Positions 7,808 to 18,328 of a stretch of DNA of 64,000 nt are shown here, piece after piece. The stretch is from NCBI GenBank assembly GCA_028382965.1, contig JAOEUK010000009.1:1-64000 (forward strand), in the 5' to 3' direction. The notes under the pieces are model-generated. The model saw only the letters and a list, made by a program, of their open reading frames with translations. It searched no databases and was not told the DNA's origin. Positions within the stretch are counted from its first letter, which is position 1. The number at the start of each line of letters is the position of its first letter. Position numbers and translations under genes: made by a program. This DNA comes from Candidatus Puniceispirillum sp. GTDB taxonomy: Bacteria > Pseudomonadota > Alphaproteobacteria > Puniceispirillales > Puniceispirillaceae.

Positions 7808-8115
7808 TTAGTGGAATTTTGCTTGCATCCGTTAGTTAATGCACCCTTAAGCATCCCAGCCGTAAAGCCAAACTCTTTGCAAAGACGCTTTACTTCTTTG
7901 AGTGCATTCGTAGGTTCGCTCTTCTTTTCCAAGTAAGCTGCTTTGCCACGCTCAATAGCTGTGCTTTCGCTGCGTGTGCGTAGACTTTTGCGTGCGTACT
8001 TGTTCTCTTTAGGTAACCATAAGCGAAACTGACAATACTCGCCTCGCTTGTACACACAAGCTTCGTCAAATATTGCTATTTCACCTTCAGCAAAGTTTCG
8101 TTTTTTAAGTGCCAC
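7804..8115 (-). CDS. 103-aa operon leader: integrase-like N-terminal arm joined to KEVKR-CKEF domain
   Basis: This first gene of the restriction operon starts at GTG 8113-8115. Residues 1-50 (IAIFDEACVYKRGEY, then FRLWLPKENKYARKSLRTR) resemble the N-terminal arm-binding region of tyrosine integrases carried by many marine islands; this is from memory of the family, not a search. The rest, from KKSEPTNALKEVKRLCKEF on, matches the free-standing 41-aa protein at 1282-1407. The simplest reading is an internal deletion that joined an integrase start to the downstream small gene. The active-site domain of an integrase is absent. The stop overlaps the next start as ATGA. It may bind attachment-site arms or regulate the operon. 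Confidence 0.6.
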   Translation of the reverse strand: MALKKRNFAEGEIAIFDEACVYKRGEYCQFRLWLPKENKYARKSLRTRSESTAIERGKAAYLEKKSEPTNALKEVKRLCKEFGFTAGMLKGALTNGCKQNSTK

Positions 8116-8129
8116 GTTTGCTCGCAGAG

Positions 8130-8238
8130 TTACTATGATTTTTAGTAGTCACACGTTTGTGCAATACCCTATATAACTGTACGAGGAAAGTTCAATTAAA
8201 TCAACGATTGATTTTTTATGTGAAACAAATGTGTAAGT
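8130..8238 (-). promoter_or_regulatory. Conserved upstream block and putative promoter of the restriction operon
   Basis: This block aligns over about 109 bases with 1420-1528. On the minus strand a TTGAAC (8190-8195) lies 16 bases before TATAGG (8168-8173), a plausible -35/-10 pair for the operon. The block sits between the first operon gene and the guaA attachment repeat and may also hold recombinase arm sites. The promoter assignment is by eye. Confidence 0.45.
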
Positions 8239-8276
8239 TAAATATCGCTTAATATCAATAAGTTAAAGTAGAATAA

Positions 8277-9824
8277 CTACTCCCACTCAATAGTCCCAGG
8301 AGGCTTTGAAGTCACATCATAGACAACACGGTTTATCCCATGCACTTCATTCACTATCCGGGTTGAAACTTGACTAAGAAATTCATGGCTAAAGGCAAAG
8401 CTTTCAGCTGTCATCCCATCGCTAGAAGTGACAGCACGTAAAGCACAAACATACTCATAGGAGCGCGTGTCACCCATAACTCCAACAGTTTTAACCGGCA
8501 GCAAGACTGCAAATGCCTGCCAAATATCATCATAAAGGCCAGCTGCTCTGATTTCCTCTAGATAAACAGCATCGGCTGCACGTAGAATATCTAACTTTTC
8601 AATCGTTATATCACCTGGAATCCGAATTGCCAGCCCTGGGCCCGGAAATGGATGCCGCCCAACAAGGCTATCTGGGAGCCCAAGTTCACGCCCAAGTTCA
8701 CGCACTTCATCCTTAAATAACTCACGAAGCGGTTCAACAAGTTCTAGCGCCATATCATCAGGCAATCCTCCAACATTATGATGCGACTTGATCGTCACCG
8801 CACTGCCTCCAGCAGCGGAAATACTCTCAATCACGTCTGGGTATAGCGTGCCTTGAGCCAGAAATCTGGCGTCTTCAATTTTACCAGCCTCTTCATCAAA
8901 CACCTCGATAAAACTGGCCCCAATAGTTTTACGCTTTGCCTCTGGATCACTAACTCCAGTCAAACGCCGTAAAAATAAATCCGAAGCATCTTTATGGATT
9001 AAAGGAATATTATAATGACCACTGAACAGCATCAGCACTTCTTCCACCTCCCCCTTTCGCAGCAGACCATGGTCTACAAAAACACACGTCAATTGATCCC
9101 CAATGGCCTGATGAATCAACACCGCTGTTACAGATGAATCAACACCACCAGACAAACCACAAATTACCCGTGAATTCCCAACCTGCGAACGAATTGCGTC
9201 AATGGCTCTATTACGATAAGCAACCATTGACCAACTGCCCGCACATCCACAAATACCAAGAGCAAATCTAGCCAGGAGATCGGTTCCATTTTCCGTGTGC
9301 ACCACTTCTGGATGAAACTGCACGCCATAATAATGACGACTCTCATCAGCAACTGCAGCGAAAGGCGCCCCAGAAGATTTAGCTACGGCAGAAAAGCCAT
9401 CAGGCAATTCAGCTACATGATCACCATGGCTCATCCAAACCGTGTGTTGACTATGGGTGTCCCAGAAACCTTCAAAAAGAGCACATGATGCGGTAACATC
9501 TAATAATGCTCGGCCAAATTCGCGGCTTGTTCCTGGCTCAACTCGTCCACCAAGCTGCGCACACATGGTTTGCTGGCCATAACAAATTCCAAGAACTGGA
9601 ACCTCCATCTCAAATACAATTTGCGGTGCACGTGGAGTGTTAGCAAGCGTCACTGAATTCGGCCCACCAGATAGGATGATGCCCTTTGGGGCCGCTAATT
9701 TTATTTTTTTAGGATCCGTGGTACATGGCAAAATTTGTGTATAGACACCTGACTCACGCAGGCGACGAGCAATAAGTTGCGTAACCTGTGAACCAAAATC
9801 AATAATCAGAATAGAATCAGACAT
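8277..9824 (-). CDS. guaA: GMP synthase (glutamine-hydrolysing)
   Basis: GuaA converts XMP to GMP using ATP and glutamine, the last step of GMP synthesis. The class I glutamine amidotransferase domain has its nucleophile Cys in GICYGQQT and the HPE triad segment (FHPEVVH). The ATP-pyrophosphatase P-loop SGGVDSS follows near residue 225, then the C-terminal dimerisation domain ending GTIEWE. Total length is typical. I chose the ATG at 9824 (MSDSILIID), three codons inside the longest frame, because it gives a normal ribosome-site spacing and a family-like N-terminus. It is the last gene of the rlmE-guaB-rsmB-guaA series. Its 3' end is the attachment site for the island to its left. Confidence 0.97.
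   Translation of the reverse strand: MSDSILIIDFGSQVTQLIARRLRESGVYTQILPCTTDPKKIKLAAPKGIILSGGPNSVTLANTPRAPQIVFEMEVPVLGICYGQQTMCAQLGGRVEPGTSREFGRALLDVTASCALFEGFWDTHSQHTVWMSHGDHVAELPDGFSAVAKSSGAPFAAVADESRHYYGVQFHPEVVHTENGTDLLARFALGICGCAGSWSMVAYRNRAIDAIRSQVGNSRVICGLSGGVDSSVTAVLIHQAIGDQLTCVFVDHGLLRKGEVEEVLMLFSGHYNIPLIHKDASDLFLRRLTGVSDPEAKRKTIGASFIEVFDEEAGKIEDARFLAQGTLYPDVIESISAAGGSAVTIKSHHNVGGLPDDMALELVEPLRELFKDEVRELGRELGLPDSLVGRHPFPGPGLAIRIPGDITIEKLDILRAADAVYLEEIRAAGLYDDIWQAFAVLLPVKTVGVMGDTRSYEYVCALRAVTSSDGMTAESFAFSHEFLSQVSTRIVNEVHGINRVVYDVTSKPPGTIEWE
8279..8294. repeat. Attachment-site direct repeat, guaA copy (att-like)
   Basis: These bases encode the last five residues of GuaA (Thr-Ile-Glu-Trp-Glu) plus the first base of its TAG stop. 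An identical copy lies at 1832-1847 in the same orientation. Island insertion at this point rebuilds the gene end rather than breaking it. Confidence 0.75.
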
Positions 9825-9888
9825 TACTCTCATCCCCTAAGCTCAGTCAAATCATGCAGTCTCATTGAATCTACTTTGCGTATCGTTA

Positions 9889-11229
9889 CTAACGTAGTCT
9901 AGCCTGAATCACAGCAATGAAAAACCCATCAGTACCATCACGGTTGGGTAAAAGTTGTAACAGCCCATTATCAGTCGGTGGACAGGCTCCACCGCCCGCT
10001 TTGACAACTGTATCAGCCCATATATCAGCAATATCCGCACATTCAAGCTCAGGCGCTTTGGCTAAAAACTGCTTGATCAGTTGCGGACCTTCACTAGCAA
10101 GAACAGAACAGATGATATAAATAATCCTTCCACCAGGAACAACCATTGCCCGCGCTTTTTCTAACAAAATCAACTGTGTTTGTTTTATCTGATCCAGCCG
10201 TTCTGCTGTGAGTTGCCATTTAGCATCAACCCGTCGTCGCCATGTCCCCGATCCGGAACACGGCGCATCAACAACCACACGATCAAATTTTCCTCTCCAT
10301 GACCGATTAGACCATTTTTCAGCCACCAGCTTGCGTTCAACATTATGAATGCCAGCCCGGCGCAGGCGAACCCCCCCCTGCTCGAGCCGCTTGGCATTTG
10401 GATCAAGCGCTAAGATACGGCCCTTATTTTGCATATTTCCTGCCATTACTAATGATTTACCAGCCGCACCTGTACAAATATCAGCAACCTGCATTCCAGG
10501 CCGCGCATCGCACAACATAGAGGCAATTTGTGATCCTTCGTCTTGAACATCAAACAAACCAGCTTTCCATTCAGGCAGATTTTCAAGCCGCGACCGTTTT
10601 TCCAATCGGACACCGAGCGGCGAAAGCCTAGTTGGGTGCCCTTTGATACCACGCCCTGCCAGTTTGTCCCGAAGCTTACGACGTTCAAGCTGGTTTAGCG
10701 GATTGATCCGTATATCTGTAGGAGCTTCACTCATCATTGCAAAAAGTTCACTCGTCAACCGGTCACCAAGCCCAGCCTTAGTGTCAAGCATCAACCATTC
10801 CGGCCATTCGAACACAGTATGCTCAGGCATTCCAGGATCGCTGAGATCACGACCCTCAAGCGCTTCAACAAGCAAAATTTCTGTTTTATCCAGCGGGGCT
10901 GGTGCATGGGCAATATCAGATGAGAACAGCTCAGACAAAGTCAATATTTGCTTGTCGATCAGCACAAGTGCCGCAATCACTATGTTACGTGGATTTGACG
11001 GGGCACCCAGGGCAGCAAGGTGCCAAGCGATGCGAGCTGCAGCGCGCTGGCTTTTCCAAAACAGATCGCCAATAGCAGCCCGGTCACCAGAGCCAGCATA
11101 ACGGCGACGTTGAAGGCTGGAACGAAGCCATTGTTCAGCCTGGCGACCAGTCAGGGTTCCAGCATCTCTAGCTGCCTGCATTTCGGCAAGAATTTCGATC
11201 ACAGCAGCGATCCTAGCAGCTGGCTTCAT
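9889..11229 (-). CDS. RsmB/NOP family rRNA cytosine-C5 methyltransferase
   Basis: The 446-aa protein has an N-terminal NusB-like helical region and a C-terminal SAM-dependent RNA m5C methyltransferase domain. The motif I region is VADICTGAAGKS, motif IV is DAPCSGSGT with one Cys, and motif VI is IICSVLASEG with the catalytic Cys. It probably methylates a cytosine in rRNA (the RsmB type modifies 16S C967), though the exact target in this lineage is not certain. The ATG at 11229 (MKPAAR) is preferred over an in-frame TTG five codons upstream. The gene lies between guaB and guaA, with gaps of about 65-85 bases, suggesting co-transcription or read-through from guaB. Confidence 0.88.
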   Translation of the reverse strand: MKPAARIAAVIEILAEMQAARDAGTLTGRQAEQWLRSSLQRRRYAGSGDRAAIGDLFWKSQRAAARIAWHLAALGAPSNPRNIVIAALVLIDKQILTLSELFSSDIAHAPAPLDKTEILLVEALEGRDLSDPGMPEHTVFEWPEWLMLDTKAGLGDRLTSELFAMMSEAPTDIRINPLNQLERRKLRDKLAGRGIKGHPTRLSPLGVRLEKRSRLENLPEWKAGLFDVQDEGSQIASMLCDARPGMQVADICTGAAGKSLVMAGNMQNKGRILALDPNAKRLEQGGVRLRRAGIHNVERKLVAEKWSNRSWRGKFDRVVVDAPCSGSGTWRRRVDAKWQLTAERLDQIKQTQLILLEKARAMVVPGGRIIYIICSVLASEGPQLIKQFLAKAPELECADIADIWADTVVKAGGGACPPTDNGLLQLLPNRDGTDGFFIAVIQARLR

Positions 11230-11261
11230 GGTACAATTTTCCAAATCTGGCCAGTTGTAGG

Positions 11262-11308
11262 CCGTAAAAAATTAATCTACCATTTGCCCATCATAAATGG
11301 ACAAATGG
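11262..11308 (-). terminator. Possible terminator or attenuating hairpin after guaB
   Basis: Ten-base arms at 11280-11289 and 11299-11308 (CCATTTGCCC with GGACAAATGG, one mismatch) form a stem. On the minus strand it is followed by TAGATTAATTTTTT. It lies just past the guaB stop and before rsmB, so it could reduce read-through. Confidence 0.4.
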
Positions 11309-11314
11309 AAAAGC

Positions 11315-12850
<1,536 letters not shown>

Positions 12851-13648
12851 TTAAATGATTAATGCGCCACTAGCATCACGCCTGCCAACAGCAATATCAA
12901 CTGCAATATCTTCAGCACAACCTCTTCCATGAAAACCACTTGCCAGTACGTAACTCTCAACTGATTCTAACCGGCTGGCCGCAGGCTTGACATGACGCAC
13001 CATTTTAAAATTACGTTGCATAATATCTAGTAAAGATTTTTCTGCACCTCCACGAAAACACTTCGCCAGAAAAAAGCCATTAGGATTCAAAATATCCAGC
13101 GCAAAATCCAGTGCTGCTTCAAGCAGCGCTGTTGTTCGCAAATGATCAGTGGCGCGGTGACCAGTTGTATCAGCTGCCATATCACTCAAAACACCATTAG
13201 CCGCCCCACCAATAGCAGACCGGACTTTTTCTAACATATTGCAATTAGTCATATCACCAACAAAAATATTGGCTCCCACAATACCCTCAGTTTCCAGAAG
13301 ATCAATACCAACAAGGCGCGCCCTGCTGGCACCAAGTTTAGTACGAATTGACGATACTTGTAACCATCCACCCGGTGCACAGCCAAGGTCAACGATAGCC
13401 ATGCCACTTTGAAGCAGCTGGTAACGATCATCAATTTGTTCCAGCTTAAGGGCGGCGCGCGATCGAAACCCACGTGCTTTTGCTTGGGCAACAAATGGAT
13501 CATTTAGCTGGCGTGTCAACCACCTTTGTGACGAGACTTTTCTTCCACGCATTTTTTTTGGTTGGCGCGTCAGGCCTGTAGCGTTGCGATAGCTGCGCCC
13601 CGATGGGCCTTTTTTGCCCGATTTACCATAGCCTGATTGATCTACCAT
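12851..13648 (-). CDS. rlmE: 23S rRNA 2'-O-methyltransferase RlmE (FtsJ)
   Basis: RlmE methylates the 2'-OH of U2552 in the 23S A-loop late in 50S assembly. The 265-aa protein has a basic N-terminal extension rich in Lys/Arg/Gly (about 50 residues). Then come the FtsJ hallmarks: RSRAALKLEQID with the catalytic Lys, the SAM motif VDLGCAPGGW, Asp in VLSDMA, and FFLAKCFRGG with the second Lys. The basic extension is longer than in E. coli RlmE and may help rRNA binding. It is first in the minus-strand series and is divergent from glnE, with a 168-base shared upstream region. Confidence 0.93.
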   Translation of the reverse strand: MVDQSGYGKSGKKGPSGRSYRNATGLTRQPKKMRGRKVSSQRWLTRQLNDPFVAQAKARGFRSRAALKLEQIDDRYQLLQSGMAIVDLGCAPGGWLQVSSIRTKLGASRARLVGIDLLETEGIVGANIFVGDMTNCNMLEKVRSAIGGAANGVLSDMAADTTGHRATDHLRTTALLEAALDFALDILNPNGFFLAKCFRGGAEKSLLDIMQRNFKMVRHVKPAASRLESVESYVLASGFHGRGCAEDIAVDIAVGRRDASGALII

Positions 13649-13816
13649 GACTGCTTATCGCCAAACTTATCCAACTTTACAACTGTCAATTGGCAAATAC
13701 CAATTTTAGGTAAGGCACCATATCGTTTTTCAATTCTGAAAAACAGATCTCTTTATTTGTCCTACCTATAATTTTTTATACTAGAACGCACAGTTATTTT
13801 AGATAAGCTAAACAAC

Positions 13817-16735
13817 ATGTCGAACCCTATCTACTATGATCAAATTTGTCCACGTATGCCACTTGTTGACACGGCAAGCAAAGCTTTGCGTGATGATTTT
13901 ATAAAAATATTTGTTGAAAGATGGCCTGACAGTGGCCTTCAGAATACCAAATATGCAACTAACGATTTGGCGGCCATGCTTTTGCACAGCCCATATCTTC
14001 AGCGTCTTGCTTTGCGCCATGGAAATGTTATTGCTGGTTGTCTTAACGGCCATGCCAGAGAACAAATCACTAAGGAGAGGACCACCTTTATTCAAATGTT
14101 GGACAACTCCAATGATGATAACGCTGCCATGCACGCAATCCGTGTATGGCGTGAAAGATGTGCGTTGCTAGTCGCGCTAAGTGATATTACTGGCCTTTGT
14201 GATATGAAAACACAAATGCATTGGTTAAGCGATGCGGCGCAAATAGTTTTAATTCACACAGTAGGCTATCTTTTCCGCCGTGCATCCAAACATGGAAATA
14301 TCAAATACTTTGCTAAAGATTTTACGGGGTGCGGATGGACCATCCTCGCACTCGGCAAGCTAGGTGCAAACGAACTTAATTTTTCATCAGATATTGATTT
14401 AATTGTTTTACATGACAAAGATCATGCTCCGTTTAAAAACCCAGAAGTCATTCAGCCATTTTTTGTGACCATGACGCGCGATTTGATCAAGTTGTTAAGC
14501 AAGCCAACCCAAGACGGTATTGGCTGGCGCGTCGATTTACGGCTTCGGCCTGATCCCGGTGCAACCGCTGTTAGCATCGATGTTAATGCGGCAATTGGAT
14601 ATTATGAATCGATTGCGCGTACATGGGAGCGTGCCGCCTTTATCCGTGCCCGTCCAATTGCAGGCGATCTCAAGCTTGGGCTGAGTTTTCTAGAACAAAT
14701 AAAGCCATTTATCTGGCGAAAAACACTGGATTATACAGTTATGGAAGATATGAAAATGATGCTTCAGCGTCCACCACAATCAAAGGGCTGGCTTGGATAC
14801 AATTTAAAAACTGGTGTAAACAGTATTCGGCAGATCGAATTTTTCATCCATGTATTGCAGCTTGTAACAGGTGGACGTGATACAAATTTACGTCATAATA
14901 ATAGTCTTTTAGCACTTAATGCCCTTGCCGCTGCAAACTGGATAACACACAAACAATCAAACGCTCTTGGCAATGCCTATCATAAGTTAAGGCGCATCGA
15001 ACACCGGCTTCAAATGATTGGCGACAACCAAACACACAGCTTACCACGCAGTGAAACTGATCTTGAAAAATTTGCTCACTTTATGGGGCATGACAACGCC
15101 AAAGTGTTTTGTGATGAGCTTCAAAAACTTATGGGTCAAGTTGGCCAACATACCACACACAATATTTTAGACCCACCCTCACACAATAATGCAGTTAGCG
15201 ATAACAGCGCCAAAAATGTCCTGCTTGACGATTATGAATCACTAATTGACTGGCTGGCTGATAATGGCTTTCAACGACCAAATATTGTCGCTGACACGCT
15301 TTCTGGCTGGATGGCCGGTCGTATTTTAGCAACCCGCGGCGAGCGGGCGCAGGCGATTTTAAACCGGTTGATGCCGGATATCCTGATGTCATTTGCAGAA
15401 GTAAGCGCACCAGATGATAAATTTGCAGCACTAGCACAATTCATTGAGGGGTTGCCCGCTAGCGTGCAGATTCTTTCCCTACTGGACTATAACAGGCACT
15501 TGACCCGACTTTTGTGCGATATTCTGTTACTTTCACCGCAGCTCGGAAATCTTTTGCGCCAACATCCAACACTGTTTGACTTGCTGCTTTATAAGACATT
15601 TTTTGAACCGTTGCCAAAGACTTCAGCTTTAACTAAGCATTTAAAAGAATGCTGCGCGGCTCTTCCTCTTGAAGAAGCCCTAGATCAACTCAAAATTCAG
15701 ACCCGTGAATGGAAGTTTAGAGTTGAGGTGCAAGCCCTAAGCCAAACAATTAATAGCACCAACCTTGCAAAAAGTCTGAGCGCAATAGCAACAGCAACCG
15801 TGGTGCTTATACTGGATCTTGCAAAGGCTGATATGCTCCGTCGACATGGTGCGATTGAGGGAAAAGTGAATGTTCTTGGCCTGGGCAGCCTTGGGACTGA
15901 GCAGATGACGGTCGGTTCTGATCTCGACCTGATGATCATCTATGAGGCTCCTAAAACAGTCTTGTCCAAGGGTAGCCGGCCAATCAACGCACCCACCTAT
16001 TTTGCTCGCCTTGCTCAGACCATGGTGAGTTGGATTAGCACGGCAACAGCCGAAGGCGTCCTCTATCCAGTAGATTTGCGCCTTCGTCCAGAAGGTAAAG
16101 CCGGCGCCATCGCAACATCACTTGAACGTCTTGATGCCTATTTTGCGAATGATGCTTGGGTCTGGGAAAAAATGGCGATGTCAAAAGCAAGATCCATCGC
16201 CGGAGATACCTGTTTAACAAATAATCTAGAGACTACGCTTCATCAGATTGTCAACCAGCCACATCATCATGCAACCGTTGGGAAGGCTGTTAAAACTATG
16301 CTGGAGCGGGTTCGCAAGTCCCGTAACACCCAATCAAAATGGCACTTATGGGCGCATAATGGTGGCCTTGTTGATCTTGATTTTCTTATTCAAGCAATGC
16401 GGATTCAATATGGAGACCTGTTTGCTGGTACTGGTCAGTCGCCGTTAGATATTTTAGAAACAATGGTTTCAGCATCGAAGATTAGCCAGTCCCGCTTCTC
16501 AGAATTGCATGATGCAGTCAACCTTTTTGAAGAAGTGCATCAGTGTATACGCCTGACGTTTGGCAATGCGGCTGCCGCACCCTCAAGCCTACCCGTGCCA
16601 CTAAGAAAATTTATGCTTACTCGGATGGATCTGGCAAATGAGGATCAGCTCACTCTTTTGTTAAAAGCATCACTGTGTCAGGTTCAAAAACATCTTGAAA
16701 ATTATACAATGATAAACCACAAAAAATCACTTTAA
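13817..16735 (+). CDS. glnE: Bifunctional glutamine synthetase adenylyltransferase/deadenylase
   Basis: GlnE attaches AMP to glutamine synthetase when nitrogen is plentiful and removes it when nitrogen is scarce, in response to PII and glutamine. The 972-aa protein has the expected duplicated nucleotidyltransferase domains. The first, with FSSDIDLIVLHD near residue 195, is the deadenylase half. The second, with VGSDLDLMIIYE near 700, is the adenylylase half. Each is followed by the helical GlnD/GlnE-type bundle. It is a single transcription unit divergent from rlmE. A PII gene (glnK) is present 13 kb away, so the regulatory partner exists. No defect is visible. Confidence 0.96.
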   Translation: MSNPIYYDQICPRMPLVDTASKALRDDFIKIFVERWPDSGLQNTKYATNDLAAMLLHSPYLQRLALRHGNVIAGCLNGHAREQITKERTTFIQMLDNSNDDNAAMHAIRVWRERCALLVALSDITGLCDMKTQMHWLSDAAQIVLIHTVGYLFRRASKHGNIKYFAKDFTGCGWTILALGKLGANELNFSSDIDLIVLHDKDHAPFKNPEVIQPFFVTMTRDLIKLLSKPTQDGIGWRVDLRLRPDPGATAVSIDVNAAIGYYESIARTWERAAFIRARPIAGDLKLGLSFLEQIKPFIWRKTLDYTVMEDMKMMLQRPPQSKGWLGYNLKTGVNSIRQIEFFIHVLQLVTGGRDTNLRHNNSLLALNALAAANWITHKQSNALGNAYHKLRRIEHRLQMIGDNQTHSLPRSETDLEKFAHFMGHDNAKVFCDELQKLMGQVGQHTTHNILDPPSHNNAVSDNSAKNVLLDDYESLIDWLADNGFQRPNIVADTLSGWMAGRILATRGERAQAILNRLMPDILMSFAEVSAPDDKFAALAQFIEGLPASVQILSLLDYNRHLTRLLCDILLLSPQLGNLLRQHPTLFDLLLYKTFFEPLPKTSALTKHLKECCAALPLEEALDQLKIQTREWKFRVEVQALSQTINSTNLAKSLSAIATATVVLILDLAKADMLRRHGAIEGKVNVLGLGSLGTEQMTVGSDLDLMIIYEAPKTVLSKGSRPINAPTYFARLAQTMVSWISTATAEGVLYPVDLRLRPEGKAGAIATSLERLDAYFANDAWVWEKMAMSKARSIAGDTCLTNNLETTLHQIVNQPHHHATVGKAVKTMLERVRKSRNTQSKWHLWAHNGGLVDLDFLIQAMRIQYGDLFAGTGQSPLDILETMVSASKISQSRFSELHDAVNLFEEVHQCIRLTFGNAAAAPSSLPVPLRKFMLTRMDLANEDQLTLLLKASLCQVQKHLENYTMINHKKSL

Positions 16736-16925
16736 ACTCCTAAAAATGTTGTTAATACGACCGCCAATCAACGTTTATGGAACAGACTAAATACCCTTAT
16801 CCGCTTTAGGAAAGAGATGATAATTAGTTAGTAGATTAGCGCTTTACTCGTTTGAGGTTTTCAAGAAGCTGTAGTGCAATTAGAAGCATTTAAACTATGT
16901 GAATTTTTATTAAGAAGGGGGCTCA

Positions 16926-18218
16926 ATGTTAAGGGCCATCATATCAAGCTGGACGTTATTCTTTGGTCTATTGCTGATTTCTGCTGGCAGTGGTCTGCAA
17001 GTGGTTCTTCTTGGCACGCGCGCGCCTGAGGCTGGCTTTAGCAATATCGCCACCGGTATTGTGATGTCTGGTTATTTTGCTGGTGTTTTTGTTGGTTCAA
17101 TTATTGTGCCTCACATTCTGGCCCGCGTTGGGCACGTGCGCGTTTTTGGTGCAATGTCTGCAATTGCGTCTGCGGCTGTATTAATACATATCGCTATTCT
17201 AGATCCGTCTTTATGGACAGCGATGCGATTTGCAAGTGGAGTAAGCTTTGCTGGCATGTATATTGTATGTGAAAGCTGGCTAAATGAAAAAGCCACTAAT
17301 GAAACCCGTGGACAACTTCTTTCCCTATATATGATTATCAATATGGCTGGCATGGGAGCTGGTCAAATGATGATTTTGTTTGGTCAGGATGGTGGCTCCG
17401 GATTGTTTTTGCTAGCATCGGTTATGGTGTCAATTGCCGTAGTTCCCATTCTGATTACGGCGAGCCCAGCACCCAGTTTTGAGGCCTCTGAACGTATAAG
17501 CTTTCGTCGGTTAGTGCAGGTTTCACCACTTGCCGTTATTGGCATAGCCCTTATTGGCATTATCGTTTCAATGATATTTGGCATGGGCGCAGTTTATGGG
17601 CGTACAATTGGCTTAAGCAATTCCGAAGTTGGCTATTTTATAACCTCAGTTACGCTCGGTACATTAGTATTTCAATACCCAATTGGTCGGCTATCTGACA
17701 GATTTGATCGCAGAGCAGTCATTCTTGGAGCCGCTATCATCGCCAGCATTGCGATTAGTATCGCGAGCATTTTTGGCCCAGATGAGTTTATTCTATTATT
17801 AGTTATGATGCTGATTTTTGGTGGTTTTACTTTTTCGCTCTATTCATTATTTATTGCCCACGCTAATGACTACCTGGCACCAAGCCAAATGGTTGCTATG
17901 TCATCTGGCTTATTGATGGTGAACGGTGCTGGTGCAGTGATAGGATCACCACTTGCTGCAACTGTTATTGAAGTTATTGGTGTCAGAGCCTTTATGCCAG
18001 CCATAGCAATGGTTCTTTTTATGATTTCAGCCTTTGTGATCTACCGCATGAGTGCCCGCAGCGCAGTACCTGCCGGGGCTCAGGGTACATTTGTTGCAAT
18101 CCCTGATGCATCTACCGGGGTTGCTATTAACCTTAGCCCAGAGGTTGAATGGGTGATGAATCAAGAGGAGGCCAACAATGATCAGGACCCGTTCAAAGAT
18201 AATCCTTATGTAAATTGA
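16926..18218 (+). CDS. MFS transporter (YcaD-like)
   Basis: The 430-aa protein has about 12 predicted membrane segments. A first-half loop (RFASGVSFAGMYIVCESWLN) and the second-half loop GRLSDRFDRR are typical of major facilitator permeases of the YcaD/COG0477 branch. These are secondary transporters, often efflux; the substrate is unknown. A strong ribosome site (AAGGGG) precedes the ATG. The C-terminal 35 residues are soluble and acidic. The gene stands alone between glnE and the nuclease gene, with about 190 and 110 bases on each side. Confidence 0.88.
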   Translation: MLRAIISSWTLFFGLLLISAGSGLQVVLLGTRAPEAGFSNIATGIVMSGYFAGVFVGSIIVPHILARVGHVRVFGAMSAIASAAVLIHIAILDPSLWTAMRFASGVSFAGMYIVCESWLNEKATNETRGQLLSLYMIINMAGMGAGQMMILFGQDGGSGLFLLASVMVSIAVVPILITASPAPSFEASERISFRRLVQVSPLAVIGIALIGIIVSMIFGMGAVYGRTIGLSNSEVGYFITSVTLGTLVFQYPIGRLSDRFDRRAVILGAAIIASIAISIASIFGPDEFILLLVMMLIFGGFTFSLYSLFIAHANDYLAPSQMVAMSSGLLMVNGAGAVIGSPLAATVIEVIGVRAFMPAIAMVLFMISAFVIYRMSARSAVPAGAQGTFVAIPDASTGVAINLSPEVEWVMNQEEANNDQDPFKDNPYVN

Positions 18219-18328
18219 TAACAGTACCTTTGTGGCCTTACTGGTTGAAACAACACCCTTTTAAGGCAAACTGCAAAATCACCGATGCCCAGCTGATCTT
18301 TATTGAACCTAAATATTAAAAGTCATTC

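Larger units (their letters stand above)
1832..8294. mobile_element. Genomic island 2 at the guaA 3' end carrying a restriction-modification operon
   Basis: The element is bounded by 16-bp direct repeats (ACTCCCACTCAATAGT) at 1832-1847 and 8279-8294; the second copy is the 3' end of guaA. The 3' end of guaA is a known integration target of tyrosine-recombinase genomic islands. The interior holds a five-gene overlapping operon on the minus strand plus a GNAT gene. No integrase catalytic domain is encoded. Only an integrase-like N-terminal arm survives in the 103-aa protein. If the repeats recombined, guaA would be restored ending in GAG TGA, so both junctions keep guaA intact. Confidence 0.75.

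Noticed and set aside
10643-11101. 152-codon open frame antisense to rsmB
   Set aside because: It lies fully inside a gene with clear methyltransferase motifs on the other strand, and its composition is a low-complexity reflection of that gene.
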